A stretch of DNA of 64,000 nucleotides from positions 1-64,000 of the forward strand of contig NZ_FNVR01000022.1 of NCBI RefSeq assembly GCF_900108085.1, read 5' to 3'. The notes under the pieces were generated by a model. The model did not search any database. It had not been told where the DNA came from and saw only the letters and a program-made list of their open reading frames with translations. The position numbers and the translations under genes are program-made. The DNA is from Algoriphagus boritolerans DSM 17298 = JCM 18970 (lineage in GTDB: Bacteria > Bacteroidota > Bacteroidia > Cytophagales > Cyclobacteriaceae). Positions 9,541-16,971 of the stretch are shown here, piece after piece; position 1 is the stretch's first letter, and each line of letters opens with the position of its first letter.

Positions 9541-11010
9541 TTATCCCAATTTCTCAAATATCCTTCTAAAGCTAGTCGCCTCTGCAATTCTTCCGTGAAG
9601 TTCGGCGATCGCTACACGCTCTTGCTCAGTGGTATCACGGTGACGGATGGTGACGGTATTGTCTTCCAAAGTCTGATGATCAACCGCAATACAGAATGGC
9701 GTCCCGATCAAATCTTGACGTGCATAGCGCTTACCAATCGAAGCTGCATCTTCATAGATGACGTTGAAGTCATATTTCAGCAATTCCATGATTTCCTTGC
9801 CTTTTTCAGGAAGACCGTCCTTTTTCACGATAGGAAAAATGGCGGCTTTCACCGGTGCGATCGCCGGATGGAACTTCAGATAGGTTCTGCTTTTTTCTTC
9901 CGAACGCTCTTCAGTAAAGGCATTGCAAAGTGTCAACAGGAACAGTCGATCCGCACCGATAGAAGTCTCAATCACATACGGAATGTAATTCTGATTGATC
10001 TCCGGGTCAAAGTATTGCTGCTTTTTGCGGGAAAATTCCTGATGGCTTTTCAGGTCAAAATCGGTACGGGAGTGGATTCCTTCCACTTCTTTGAATCCAA
10101 ACGGAAACTCAAATTCGATATCCATTGCGGCATTGGCATAATGAGCCAATTTTTCGTGGTCGTGTTTTTTGAGCTTTTCTGCGGGGGTACCCAAAGCCAA
10201 ATGCCATTTCATACGCGTTTCAGCCCAATAGGTATACCAGTCCATTTCGGTACCGGGACGGATGAAAAACTGCATTTCCATCTGCTCAAATTCCCGCATT
10301 CTGAAAATGAACTGACGGGCAACGATCTCGTTTCTGAAGGCTTTTCCGATCTGTGCGATACCGAAAGGAACCTTCATTCGGGCCGTTTTCTGCACATTCA
10401 GGAAATTGACAAAAATCCCCTGAGCAGTCTCCGGACGCAAATAAATGGTGGAGGAATCCTCGGCCACCGAACCCACCTGAGTGGAAAACATCAGATTGAA
10501 CTGACGTACATCCGTCCAGTTGGAGGTGCCGCTGATCGGACATTTGATGCCTTCGTTAGTGATCAGGTCACGCACCCCATCGAGGTCTTCGGCTTCAAGT
10601 AATCTTGCTAAAGCAGCAGTAAGTGACTTCCCTTTTTCTTCCTGACCTTCTTTTTCGAGTTTGGCGGCATGCTCTTCGACGAGGACATCAGCACGGTAGC
10701 GCTTCTTGCTGTCTTTGTTGTCGATCATCGGATCGTTGAAAGAATCCACATGTCCCGATGCTTTCCAAGTGGTTGGATGCATAAAAATGGAAGCGTCAAT
10801 CCCGACGATATTATCTTGCACGCGAGTCATGGTTTCCCACCAAAGTCGCTTCAGGTTGTTTTTCAATTCTACTCCGTAAGCCCCGTAATCATAGACCGCC
10901 TGCAGGCCGTCATAGATTTCCGAACTTGGGTACACAAAACCATACTCTTTGGCATGGGAAATAATATCTTTCAATTGAGCGTTTTCGCCCGGAGTTTCTG
11001 TATTTGCCAT
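9541..11010 (-). CDS. glyS: Glycyl-tRNA synthetase (homodimeric type)
   Basis: Charges tRNA-Gly in the cytosol. The sequence is the single-chain alpha2-type enzyme (489 residues), not the alpha2beta2 bacterial GlyQ/GlyS form. Class II motifs are visible: motif 2 region with FRNEI, the YLRPETAQGIFVNF block, and motif 3 region ETSIGADRLFL. The C-terminal anticodon-binding domain has the expected HRDTTEQERV stretch. I start at the ATG at 11010, which gives the usual N-terminus (MANTE...). A longer frame to 11064 is possible, but a TAnnTTTG box at 11017-11024 lies inside it. Confidence 0.96.
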   Translation of the reverse strand: MANTETPGENAQLKDIISHAKEYGFVYPSSEIYDGLQAVYDYGAYGVELKNNLKRLWWETMTRVQDNIVGIDASIFMHPTTWKASGHVDSFNDPMIDNKDSKKRYRADVLVEEHAAKLEKEGQEEKGKSLTAALARLLEAEDLDGVRDLITNEGIKCPISGTSNWTDVRQFNLMFSTQVGSVAEDSSTIYLRPETAQGIFVNFLNVQKTARMKVPFGIAQIGKAFRNEIVARQFIFRMREFEQMEMQFFIRPGTEMDWYTYWAETRMKWHLALGTPAEKLKKHDHEKLAHYANAAMDIEFEFPFGFKEVEGIHSRTDFDLKSHQEFSRKKQQYFDPEINQNYIPYVIETSIGADRLFLLTLCNAFTEERSEEKSRTYLKFHPAIAPVKAAIFPIVKKDGLPEKGKEIMELLKYDFNVIYEDAASIGKRYARQDLIGTPFCIAVDHQTLEDNTVTIRHRDTTEQERVAIAELHGRIAEATSFRRIFEKLG

Positions 11011-11016
11011 AGGCCG

Positions 11017-11024
11017 CAAAAATA
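11017..11024 (-). promoter_or_regulatory. Bacteroidota -7 box for glyS
   Basis: TATTTTTG on the minus strand matches TAnnTTTG. Only six bases separate it from the ATG at 11010, implying a leaderless or nearly leaderless transcript and fixing the start of glyS. Confidence 0.6.
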
Positions 11025-11234
11025 AGGAAACAAATTGATTTGAAAGGTTATCTTCAGTTTTCAAAGGTCTTTAAAGCAGGATTTTTTGCCTTCTTATCTC
11101 AGTTTCAGGATCGATTTAGGTTTTAGAGAAAGAGAATTCGGCCTGTAAATTTTATTCAGAAAATTGTTAAAATTTTAAACTAATAAGTACAACCTCCGTT
11201 GGTGCAGATATTATTTAACTAAATTCCACACTAC

Positions 11235-11882
11235 ATGCACCAAAGACTTCTTTTCATTTTACCACTTTTGCTGCTTTCTTTTGGCAGCTTTGCCCAATTC
11301 GAGAAAGGAAATAAGCTGCTTGGAGGAACGCTAAATTACTCCTCTTCAACTTTTAATCCAGGATTGCCGGGCCAAATTAGTAAAACAAACAGTTTGAATA
11401 TCAGTCCAATTTTGGGAGTATTTGTGTCTGATCGGACACTGGTCGGTTTGGTTTTCGATGCTTTATCTTACAATAGTGAAAACTCCTACAATGGGCAAGA
11501 ATCTAGTTACGAATCCAATCGATTCGGTTTTGGGCCTTTTGTTCGACGATATTTTCCTGTCAGAGAATGGGTAGCTTTCTACGGTCAAGCCGATCTGGGT
11601 TACAGCGCAGGGAAAACCAAACAAACCTATTCTAATTCTCCTAACCAAAATTATGAACGGAGTCTCAACGTTTTTCATATCGGCACATCTTTAGGCTTGG
11701 CATTTTTTCCGACTAATTGGATGAGCATCGATTTGTCCATGAATCCGCTTTCATTTTCCCATACAGTGGATAAAAATGAAGTTGGTTCAAGTTTCGCTGA
11801 CCAGAGAATTAATTCCTTTAATTTTAATCTAAGCACCGATGCATTTTTTATTGGGGCGCACTTTTTCTTGAATAAGAAATGA
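11235..11882 (+). CDS. Outer-membrane beta-barrel protein
   Basis: A 215-residue exported protein. The first 21 residues are a signal peptide ending in SFAQ. The rest alternates polar and aromatic residues (LGGTLNYSSS, FGFGPFVRRYFP, IGTSLGLAFFP) as in small eight- to ten-strand OmpA/OMP_b-brl barrels, and it ends in a short amphipathic strand with a Lys tail. It overlaps the next gene by four bases (ATGA), so the two are translationally coupled and probably function together. Substrate or role is unknown. Confidence 0.85.
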   Translation: MHQRLLFILPLLLLSFGSFAQFEKGNKLLGGTLNYSSSTFNPGLPGQISKTNSLNISPILGVFVSDRTLVGLVFDALSYNSENSYNGQESSYESNRFGFGPFVRRYFPVREWVAFYGQADLGYSAGKTKQTYSNSPNQNYERSLNVFHIGTSLGLAFFPTNWMSIDLSMNPLSFSHTVDKNEVGSSFADQRINSFNFNLSTDAFFIGAHFFLNKK

Positions 11883-12517
11883 AGAGAATTACATTAGTTA
11901 TTTTGGTTTTAAGCCTTTGGTCAATGGAGACCAATGCGCAGATGCAAAAAGGTTTCTGGATGCTGGAAGGAAGTGCGGGATTGGAAAGAAGCAGGATGAC
12001 AAATCTTGCTGACGATGAAAAGTTTGATCCTACTACAGGTTACTCATTCCATCCAAAAGTAGGCTATTTTGTTGCCAACAACTATGCATTGGGAGTGTCA
12101 GGATTATTTGGAAATTCTTGGTTTAGAAACAAAGACTACGATCAGAACTTGCCTAATGAATTCAAAAAGAGCAATGAATTCACTTATGGAGGAGGTCTCT
12201 TTCTCCGGAAGTATATGCCAATAAATGAGGATCTATCGTTTTTTGCTGAAGCTGGATCGGAGATTTTCTGGGTTAAACCAAGAGTTGTTTACAATGAGCC
12301 AACGGGAGTGGAGTCGGGTCTATCTCGAAGAACCCTATCGGCACAAGCGGTTCTAGGATTGCAGTATTTGATCAGTCCTAAACTTGGAGTTCACATGCAA
12401 ACCAATTTGATTCATTATGAAAAAACAAAGTTTTTACAAGAAGGAAACAGCTCTCAATCCGAATTCAAGGCTGGGTTTATGATTCAACCCCGTTTTGGAA
12501 TCACCCTTTTTCTCTGA
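11879..12517 (+). CDS. Outer-membrane beta-barrel protein
   Basis: A 212-residue exported protein with a signal peptide ending in ETNAQ. The mature part reads as an outer-membrane barrel: FHPKVGYFVANNYALGVSG, a LRKYMPINEDLSFFAEAGSE strand pair similar in pattern to FVRRYFPVREWVAFYGQADL of the gene before, and a C-terminal strand ending in Leu after Phe. The two look like tandem members of one family. The start overlaps the previous stop (ATGA). A strong hairpin terminator follows. Confidence 0.85.
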   Translation: MKRITLVILVLSLWSMETNAQMQKGFWMLEGSAGLERSRMTNLADDEKFDPTTGYSFHPKVGYFVANNYALGVSGLFGNSWFRNKDYDQNLPNEFKKSNEFTYGGGLFLRKYMPINEDLSFFAEAGSEIFWVKPRVVYNEPTGVESGLSRRTLSAQAVLGLQYLISPKLGVHMQTNLIHYEKTKFLQEGNSSQSEFKAGFMIQPRFGITLFL

Positions 12518-12523
12518 CATGAT

Positions 12524-12555
12524 AAAGCCTCCGAAATTGTCTTTCAGGAGGCTTT
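12524..12555 (+). terminator. Rho-independent terminator after the barrel pair
   Basis: AAAGCCTCC and GGAGGCTTT form a perfect 9-bp stem around a 14-base loop, seven bases after the stop; a short T-rich run (TTTCTTC) follows. Confidence 0.8.
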
Positions 12556-12685
12556 CTTCATAAAACGACTTCTAGTTAGTTGGATATCTGCTTTTGCTCT
12601 AGAAATGGAGCTAATTCGAGAAAATAAGAGCAAAGTTATATTTCAGCTTTTTCGGCCTATCACCTCCTGTCTTCCCTTCTATTTT

Positions 12686-13123
12686 TTACCTAAAGGTGTA
12701 TTTAAATCCAATACCGCCACGCAGGTAGCTGCCGTATTCATCATAAAAGACCGGTGCAGCTTCGATCAAAAATCCAAAATTCTTATTGTCCAGGGGTTTG
12801 ATCAATACTCCAAATGGAACGACCAAATAGGTTCCGTTATAGTACCTGTCCCGTCTGCTGTAATAATGATCAAAAAGACCGAGACCTACTCCCACATAAG
12901 CATTGACATCAGATTTTCTGACAAAATTGTATGCCCCCACCAGCTCCAAACCGATTGCCCTACCCAGTCCTAAGCGGGCTTCGCCGAAAAACTCCTTGTC
13001 AGGATCGGTTCCTATTGTGATGAATGTTCGGGTATTTTGAAAGTTGATACCGGCACTCACTTGAGCTTGTGAAATGGAAATAATTCCAAGAAAGAAGATT
13101 GAGAAAAAGAACAGCTTTTTCAT
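12686..13123 (-). CDS. Small outer-membrane beta-barrel protein
   Basis: A 145-residue protein with a signal peptide (first 21 residues, ending SQAQ). The mature part has alternating beta-strand patterns (VNAYVGVGLGLFDHYYS, YLRGGIGFKYTFR) and ends in Phe-Arg, close to the terminal aromatic rule for Bam-dependent barrels. It is unrelated in orientation to the barrel pair that converges on it. Role unknown. Confidence 0.8.
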   Translation of the reverse strand: MKKLFFFSIFFLGIISISQAQVSAGINFQNTRTFITIGTDPDKEFFGEARLGLGRAIGLELVGAYNFVRKSDVNAYVGVGLGLFDHYYSRRDRYYNGTYLVVPFGVLIKPLDNKNFGFLIEAAPVFYDEYGSYLRGGIGFKYTFR

Positions 13124-13179
13124 AGGGTTTACATTACGTTGGTTAGGCCTTGCCTAAGACAAAGCCTAGGCCAAATAAA

Positions 13180-14226
13180 TCACCAGTTGCTTTCGTTACT
13201 GGTGATTTTCCTTCCTTCCCCGGCACTTTTAAATGCCGCCTCAATGATTTTCAGTACAGAAATAGTCTGAGGCAAAGTCACTTGCAGTTCTGCCTCTTTA
13301 CGTATTGCATCGGCGACATTTTGATAAAAAATCCGGTAATCGCCATTCAAAGTTGGGTAAGGAATCGTTTCATTTTCGAGATAAAGCTTTCCCCAGCGTT
13401 CTTCCGGATCTACTCCCCAATCCTTTCCTTCGGGAATTCTTCCATCTTTGAAAGCTTGTTCCTGCACATCGAGATAGAACTTTTGATAGCTCCCTTTTTG
13501 CCCCAAAAGTAAAAATTTCGGCGTCGGAGCATTTACCAGCACTCCGGCTGTCACCCGAGCTTTGAAGGAGGGATAGAAGAGTGAAATATCAAAATAATCG
13601 TCTGCAATGGCGTTTTTTCGTTGTTTCTGGATGTCTGAGAAAATGGAATCCGGCTTGCCAAAGAGCAGGACAACCTGGTCAATCAAATGCGAACCCAAGT
13701 CATAGGTTATGCCATTTCCGGGTACATCTTTTTCGCGCCAGTTTTCTGAAACGGTCGGACGAAACCGGTCAAAATGTGATTCCAGATAAACTAAGTCTCC
13801 AAGCGTCTGGTCTGCAACCAATTTTTGCAGAGTGCGAAAATCTCCATCGTAGCGACGGTTATGAAAGATGCTGCAGACCAGCTTTTTTTGAGCTGCAATT
13901 TCCTCCAATTCGGCTGCTTCATGGGAATAAATCGTAACCGGCTTATCTATAACGACATGCTTTCCGGCCAGCAAACACTGCTTTGCCATCGGAAAGTGAA
14001 ATTCATTGGGCGTGGTGATGCAGATTAGGTCTGCAAAATCCCCTTCCAATAAGGCCTCGAGACTTCGAAAAGTCCGCACATTGGGGAATTTTTCCTCACA
14101 TCGATTGCCGTTTCGCTCCACCACTGCCACAAAATCCAGGTCGGGACAGACCGATATCAGCGGGGTATGCATTTTTTCGGCAACGGAACCATAGCCTACC
14201 AGGGCAGTTCGAATGGGCGTATTCAT
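13180..14226 (-). CDS. Gfo/Idh/MocA-family NAD(P)-dependent oxidoreductase
   Basis: A 348-residue cytosolic oxidoreductase. The N-terminal Rossmann fold begins with TALVGYGSVAEKMH; the family signature DKP appears as HVVIDKPVT near residue 95. The substrate-binding half contains GNGITYDLGSHLID, matching the conserved Gly-x-x-Asp-x-Gly-x-His segment. Similar E. coli proteins are YdgJ/YhhX; the substrate is probably a sugar or polyol. It starts 11 bases after the NarL-type regulator stop, so it sits at the end of the sensor operon and is either an output or a passenger of it. Confidence 0.9.
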   Translation of the reverse strand: MNTPIRTALVGYGSVAEKMHTPLISVCPDLDFVAVVERNGNRCEEKFPNVRTFRSLEALLEGDFADLICITTPNEFHFPMAKQCLLAGKHVVIDKPVTIYSHEAAELEEIAAQKKLVCSIFHNRRYDGDFRTLQKLVADQTLGDLVYLESHFDRFRPTVSENWREKDVPGNGITYDLGSHLIDQVVLLFGKPDSIFSDIQKQRKNAIADDYFDISLFYPSFKARVTAGVLVNAPTPKFLLLGQKGSYQKFYLDVQEQAFKDGRIPEGKDWGVDPEERWGKLYLENETIPYPTLNGDYRIFYQNVADAIRKEAELQVTLPQTISVLKIIEAAFKSAGEGRKITSNESNW

Positions 14227-14237
14227 AAGATAGGAGG

Positions 14238-14864
14238 TTAAAGGTGCATCTCGTTGACCTTTTTGATCAGTTCGACGCGGGAAGTGACTTGCAGTTTTTG
14301 ATGGATATTTTTCCGGTGAGTCTCTATGGTCTGGACACTCAGGCTGAGGTTATCGGCGATTTCACGGTTGAGCATCCCGTCACTGATCATTCTCAGGATT
14401 TGGGTTTCACGTTTGGAAAGCCGGTATTTTTCCCGGAATGCATCAAAAAAAGGAGATAAATCAGCTTGCTGGATTACCCGTTGGAAGTCGATAAGATACC
14501 GGCCTTCATGGACCTCATTGATGGTGAAGATCAGTTCGTCCGGGTCAGCATCTTTAAGGATGAAAGCCTCTGCACCCAGTTTGATGCATTCCTTGAATAT
14601 TTTCTCATCGTCATACATGGACAGGACGATGACTTTTAGTTGTGGATGATGTTTCTTGCAATGCCTTAAGACTCCAAACCCGTCGATTATTGGCATATTA
14701 AGATCGGTCAAAACAATATCCACGTTTGTTTCGTCAAGAAATTCCAATAATTCTTTCCCATTGGGGAAGAGCCCCTTTACCAAAAAACCATCATGTTCTT
14801 CGATGAGTCCTTCCAGTCCTTTTGCAAATAATTTATGGTCATCGGCAAGTGCGATTTGGATCAT
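14238..14864 (-). CDS. NarL/FixJ-type response regulator
   Basis: A 208-residue regulator with a complete receiver (acidic pair D8/D9, phosphoacceptor Asp54 in LTDLNMP, Ser82, Lys104) and a C-terminal LuxR-type helix-turn-helix (LSKRETQILRMISDGMLNREIADNL..., about 145-208). It lies 72 bases downstream of the HisKA_3 kinase and is its obvious partner: HisKA_3 kinases pair with NarL regulators. It is followed closely by an oxidoreductase gene. Confidence 0.95.
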   Translation of the reverse strand: MIQIALADDHKLFAKGLEGLIEEHDGFLVKGLFPNGKELLEFLDETNVDIVLTDLNMPIIDGFGVLRHCKKHHPQLKVIVLSMYDDEKIFKECIKLGAEAFILKDADPDELIFTINEVHEGRYLIDFQRVIQQADLSPFFDAFREKYRLSKRETQILRMISDGMLNREIADNLSLSVQTIETHRKNIHQKLQVTSRVELIKKVNEMHL

Positions 14865-14936
14865 TTTATTAAGAAAATAGCGTAGTCAGTTGAGAGCGAG
14901 TGATTACTAAGGATTTTGGAATTTAAGTCTCTTAAT

Positions 14937-15692
14937 TCAAAATGGCAACTCCAAAGTGATATGAGTTCCGTTTCCGACTTTGGATGTCAGAGAAAAGTGG
15001 CCTCCGATGGTTTCCATTCTTTTTTTTAAGTTAATCATCCCGCTTCCCTGGGATTGCTGACTGGTATCAAAGCCGGCACCATCGTCTACTATTTCGATTT
15101 TACGCAAGGATCGATTTTTGGCGATATGGATGGAAATCCGATTAGGATGCGCATGTTTTATGGCATTGTTGAGACATTCCTGTATCACCCGGATGAGGAC
15201 CAGCTTTTGATTCTTACTCAATTCCAGAAAAGAATGGTCCGATTCAAAGGTGGTTTGACAAAACCCGGTGGACTGAATTTTTTCCAGCTGTTGGGAGATG
15301 AATTCATCCAAGGTGATGGATTCTACCCAATCCAAATTTAAAGTCTTGGATAAGGCCCTCACTTCTTTGATGATCTGCACGATGTATTCCTTGCCCTCTG
15401 CCTGTTTTTCAGGTTTGGAAGAATGTAGACTTATCTTGGCAAGAGATAGAAGCTGTCCTATGTTGTCATGAAGTTCACGCCCGATATGGGAGAGTGTTTC
15501 CTGCTGGATTTCATTTTCCACATGGAGGAGCATCTTCTCATTTTCGGCTTTCAGGTGATCAAGTTTCTGTCGATTCTGTACTTGCCGCTGTCGATGTAGT
15601 ACCACCATCGAAACGATGAATGTGGACATCATTATGATAAGAAAAGCACCTCCAAAAAAAATCAAAGCGATTTGGCTTTCTTGCTCACTCAT
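14937..15692 (-). CDS. HisKA_3 sensor histidine kinase
   Basis: A 251-residue kinase without its own sensor domain: one transmembrane helix (about 9-32), a coiled coil, a HisKA_3 domain with GRELHDNIGQ (His75) and an HATPase_c domain with N box CLNNAIKHAHP and G boxes DDGAGFD and GSGMINLKKR. Its start overlaps the previous stop by eight bases (ATGAGTGA), so it is translationally coupled to the polytopic membrane protein, which probably supplies sensing. Confidence 0.95.
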   Translation of the reverse strand: MSEQESQIALIFFGGAFLIIMMSTFIVSMVVLHRQRQVQNRQKLDHLKAENEKMLLHVENEIQQETLSHIGRELHDNIGQLLSLAKISLHSSKPEKQAEGKEYIVQIIKEVRALSKTLNLDWVESITLDEFISQQLEKIQSTGFCQTTFESDHSFLELSKNQKLVLIRVIQECLNNAIKHAHPNRISIHIAKNRSLRKIEIVDDGAGFDTSQQSQGSGMINLKKRMETIGGHFSLTSKVGNGTHITLELPF

Positions 15693-16434
15693 AAGACAGT
15701 TCTTTTGCTTTGAAAAAACGGGTATTTAGTAAAATTGTGAATAAGAACGAACATAAGACCAATATCCATGTGATTTTGGAAATCAGGTATAATGAGGACA
15801 TGAGATTCATGCTGACACTGATGATATAATTAAAGGAAATTTCGAGTAAAAATTTAAGACTTTTATTAAACAAAATCACAGTTACCTGCCAAAACGAAAA
15901 GGCTTTCAAGGGATTGATTTCTAAATACCCGGGATGAGAGATCAATTCCATGAAGTAAAGTCCACAAGCAATAATCACCGCAGAATATCCTACAAAAATC
16001 GAGTAGGTCTGTTGCTCGAATAGTGATTCAATCCCCAGCGCCTGAAATATTACATAGGAAAAAATAAAGAAAAGTGACAATCCCTTGATTATGTTCTTTT
16101 TGAGGGGACTGAATAAGTAATGATAGATCAGCGCTAAAAAAAGGAGCGAGGTAATGTGATACCCAAAGAAATTATATACCCAGAGGTTGTAATTGTTTTC
16201 TTGAGGGTAATTAAAAATCCCGTAAAGCCATTTGTTAATTTCTATAAATTGTACAGTAGCCGCTGCCAAATATTCATAGAATACAGAGAGCAGGATCAAA
16301 CTAAAGGAGAGGTAATATTCGGGCTTTTTCCTTTTGTTTTTTTCTAAAAAAAAGAATAGGATCACAGCCAGAATAAAAATCCCTGATAAAATGTAGAAGT
16401 ACCAATTGTTGACTCTAGACCAAAAATCAAGCAT
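15685..16434 (-). CDS. Polytopic membrane protein coupled to a histidine kinase
   Basis: A 249-residue integral membrane protein with about seven hydrophobic helices, the first at about 11-30 and the last near the C-terminus. I recognise no named family. Its eight-base overlap with the downstream kinase and shared operon suggest a detached 7TM sensor module like the 7TMR-type sensors, supplying signal input to the single-helix kinase. The 129-residue CPPTC protein lies 14 bases upstream. Confidence 0.85.
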   Translation of the reverse strand: MLDFWSRVNNWYFYILSGIFILAVILFFFLEKNKRKKPEYYLSFSLILLSVFYEYLAAATVQFIEINKWLYGIFNYPQENNYNLWVYNFFGYHITSLLFLALIYHYLFSPLKKNIIKGLSLFFIFSYVIFQALGIESLFEQQTYSIFVGYSAVIIACGLYFMELISHPGYLEINPLKAFSFWQVTVILFNKSLKFLLEISFNYIISVSMNLMSSLYLISKITWILVLCSFLFTILLNTRFFKAKELSYE

Positions 16435-16448
16435 TTCTCTTGGTCAAA

Positions 16449-16838
16449 TCAAAATTGACAGGTAGGAGGACATTTCACTCCATCGTTATCATACTCCACA
16501 TCTTCCTGATTTATTGATTCGACATCAACAGGCTTCCCGTTTTTGAGGTTGGCGGCCTTGAGCACAAGTGTGATACTCCCGCTGTACTCATCCGGATCCT
16601 TTGGATGCCACTGATTGGCCAGTGATTCGGTATATTCGGTAAGGTAAAATTTAATTCCGCCTGTTTTTCCATCTTGATCCGCTTGATCCAGGATGTTTTG
16701 AAGCGTTTCCCGATCAAAGAATACCCATTCTGTTTGTTTGGTGACATTGCCTTTTGGGTTTTTGCCGGGTTGTCCTTGTCCTACTTCCTCTTTGTACTTC
16801 TTCTGCATTTCGTCGAAATCTTTTTTGCTTATTTTCAT
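16449..16838 (-). CDS. Small cytosolic protein with C-terminal CPPTC motif
   Basis: A 129-residue protein of unknown function without signal peptide or membrane helix. The N-terminus is strongly charged (MKISKKDFDEMQKKYKEE) and probably helical. The middle predicts alpha/beta structure with many Asp, Gln and Gly. The only two cysteines lie at the very end in CPPTC (123-127), a CxxxC arrangement suited to redox chemistry or metal binding. It is the first gene of the five-gene sensor unit, 14 bases before the membrane protein. It could be a cytosolic redox or ligand sensor for the kinase, but this is inference from position. Confidence 0.8.
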   Translation of the reverse strand: MKISKKDFDEMQKKYKEEVGQGQPGKNPKGNVTKQTEWVFFDRETLQNILDQADQDGKTGGIKFYLTEYTESLANQWHPKDPDEYSGSITLVLKAANLKNGKPVDVESINQEDVEYDNDGVKCPPTCQF

Positions 16839-16916
16839 TTTTGGTTGGTGAGATGAGTGTTGACTGAAAAATAAATTTGATTGTCAAAAGATACTAGATT
16901 TTGACGGTATCGAACA

Positions 16917-16950
16917 ATAAAAAAAGGAGCGAGATGACTCCCGCTCCTTT
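16917..16950 (-). terminator. Rho-independent terminator of secDF
   Basis: On the minus strand AAAGGAGCG and CGCTCCTTT form a perfect 9-bp stem with a 10-base loop followed by four or more T. It lies 22 bases past the secDF stop. Confidence 0.88.
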
Positions 16951-16971
16951 AATTGGTTAGAATAGTATAGA

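Noticed and set aside
9595-10602. Long plus-strand open frame inside glyS (335 residues)
   Set aside because: Antisense shadow of a well-conserved synthetase; the residue pattern (many Phe, His, Arg clusters) is not protein-like.
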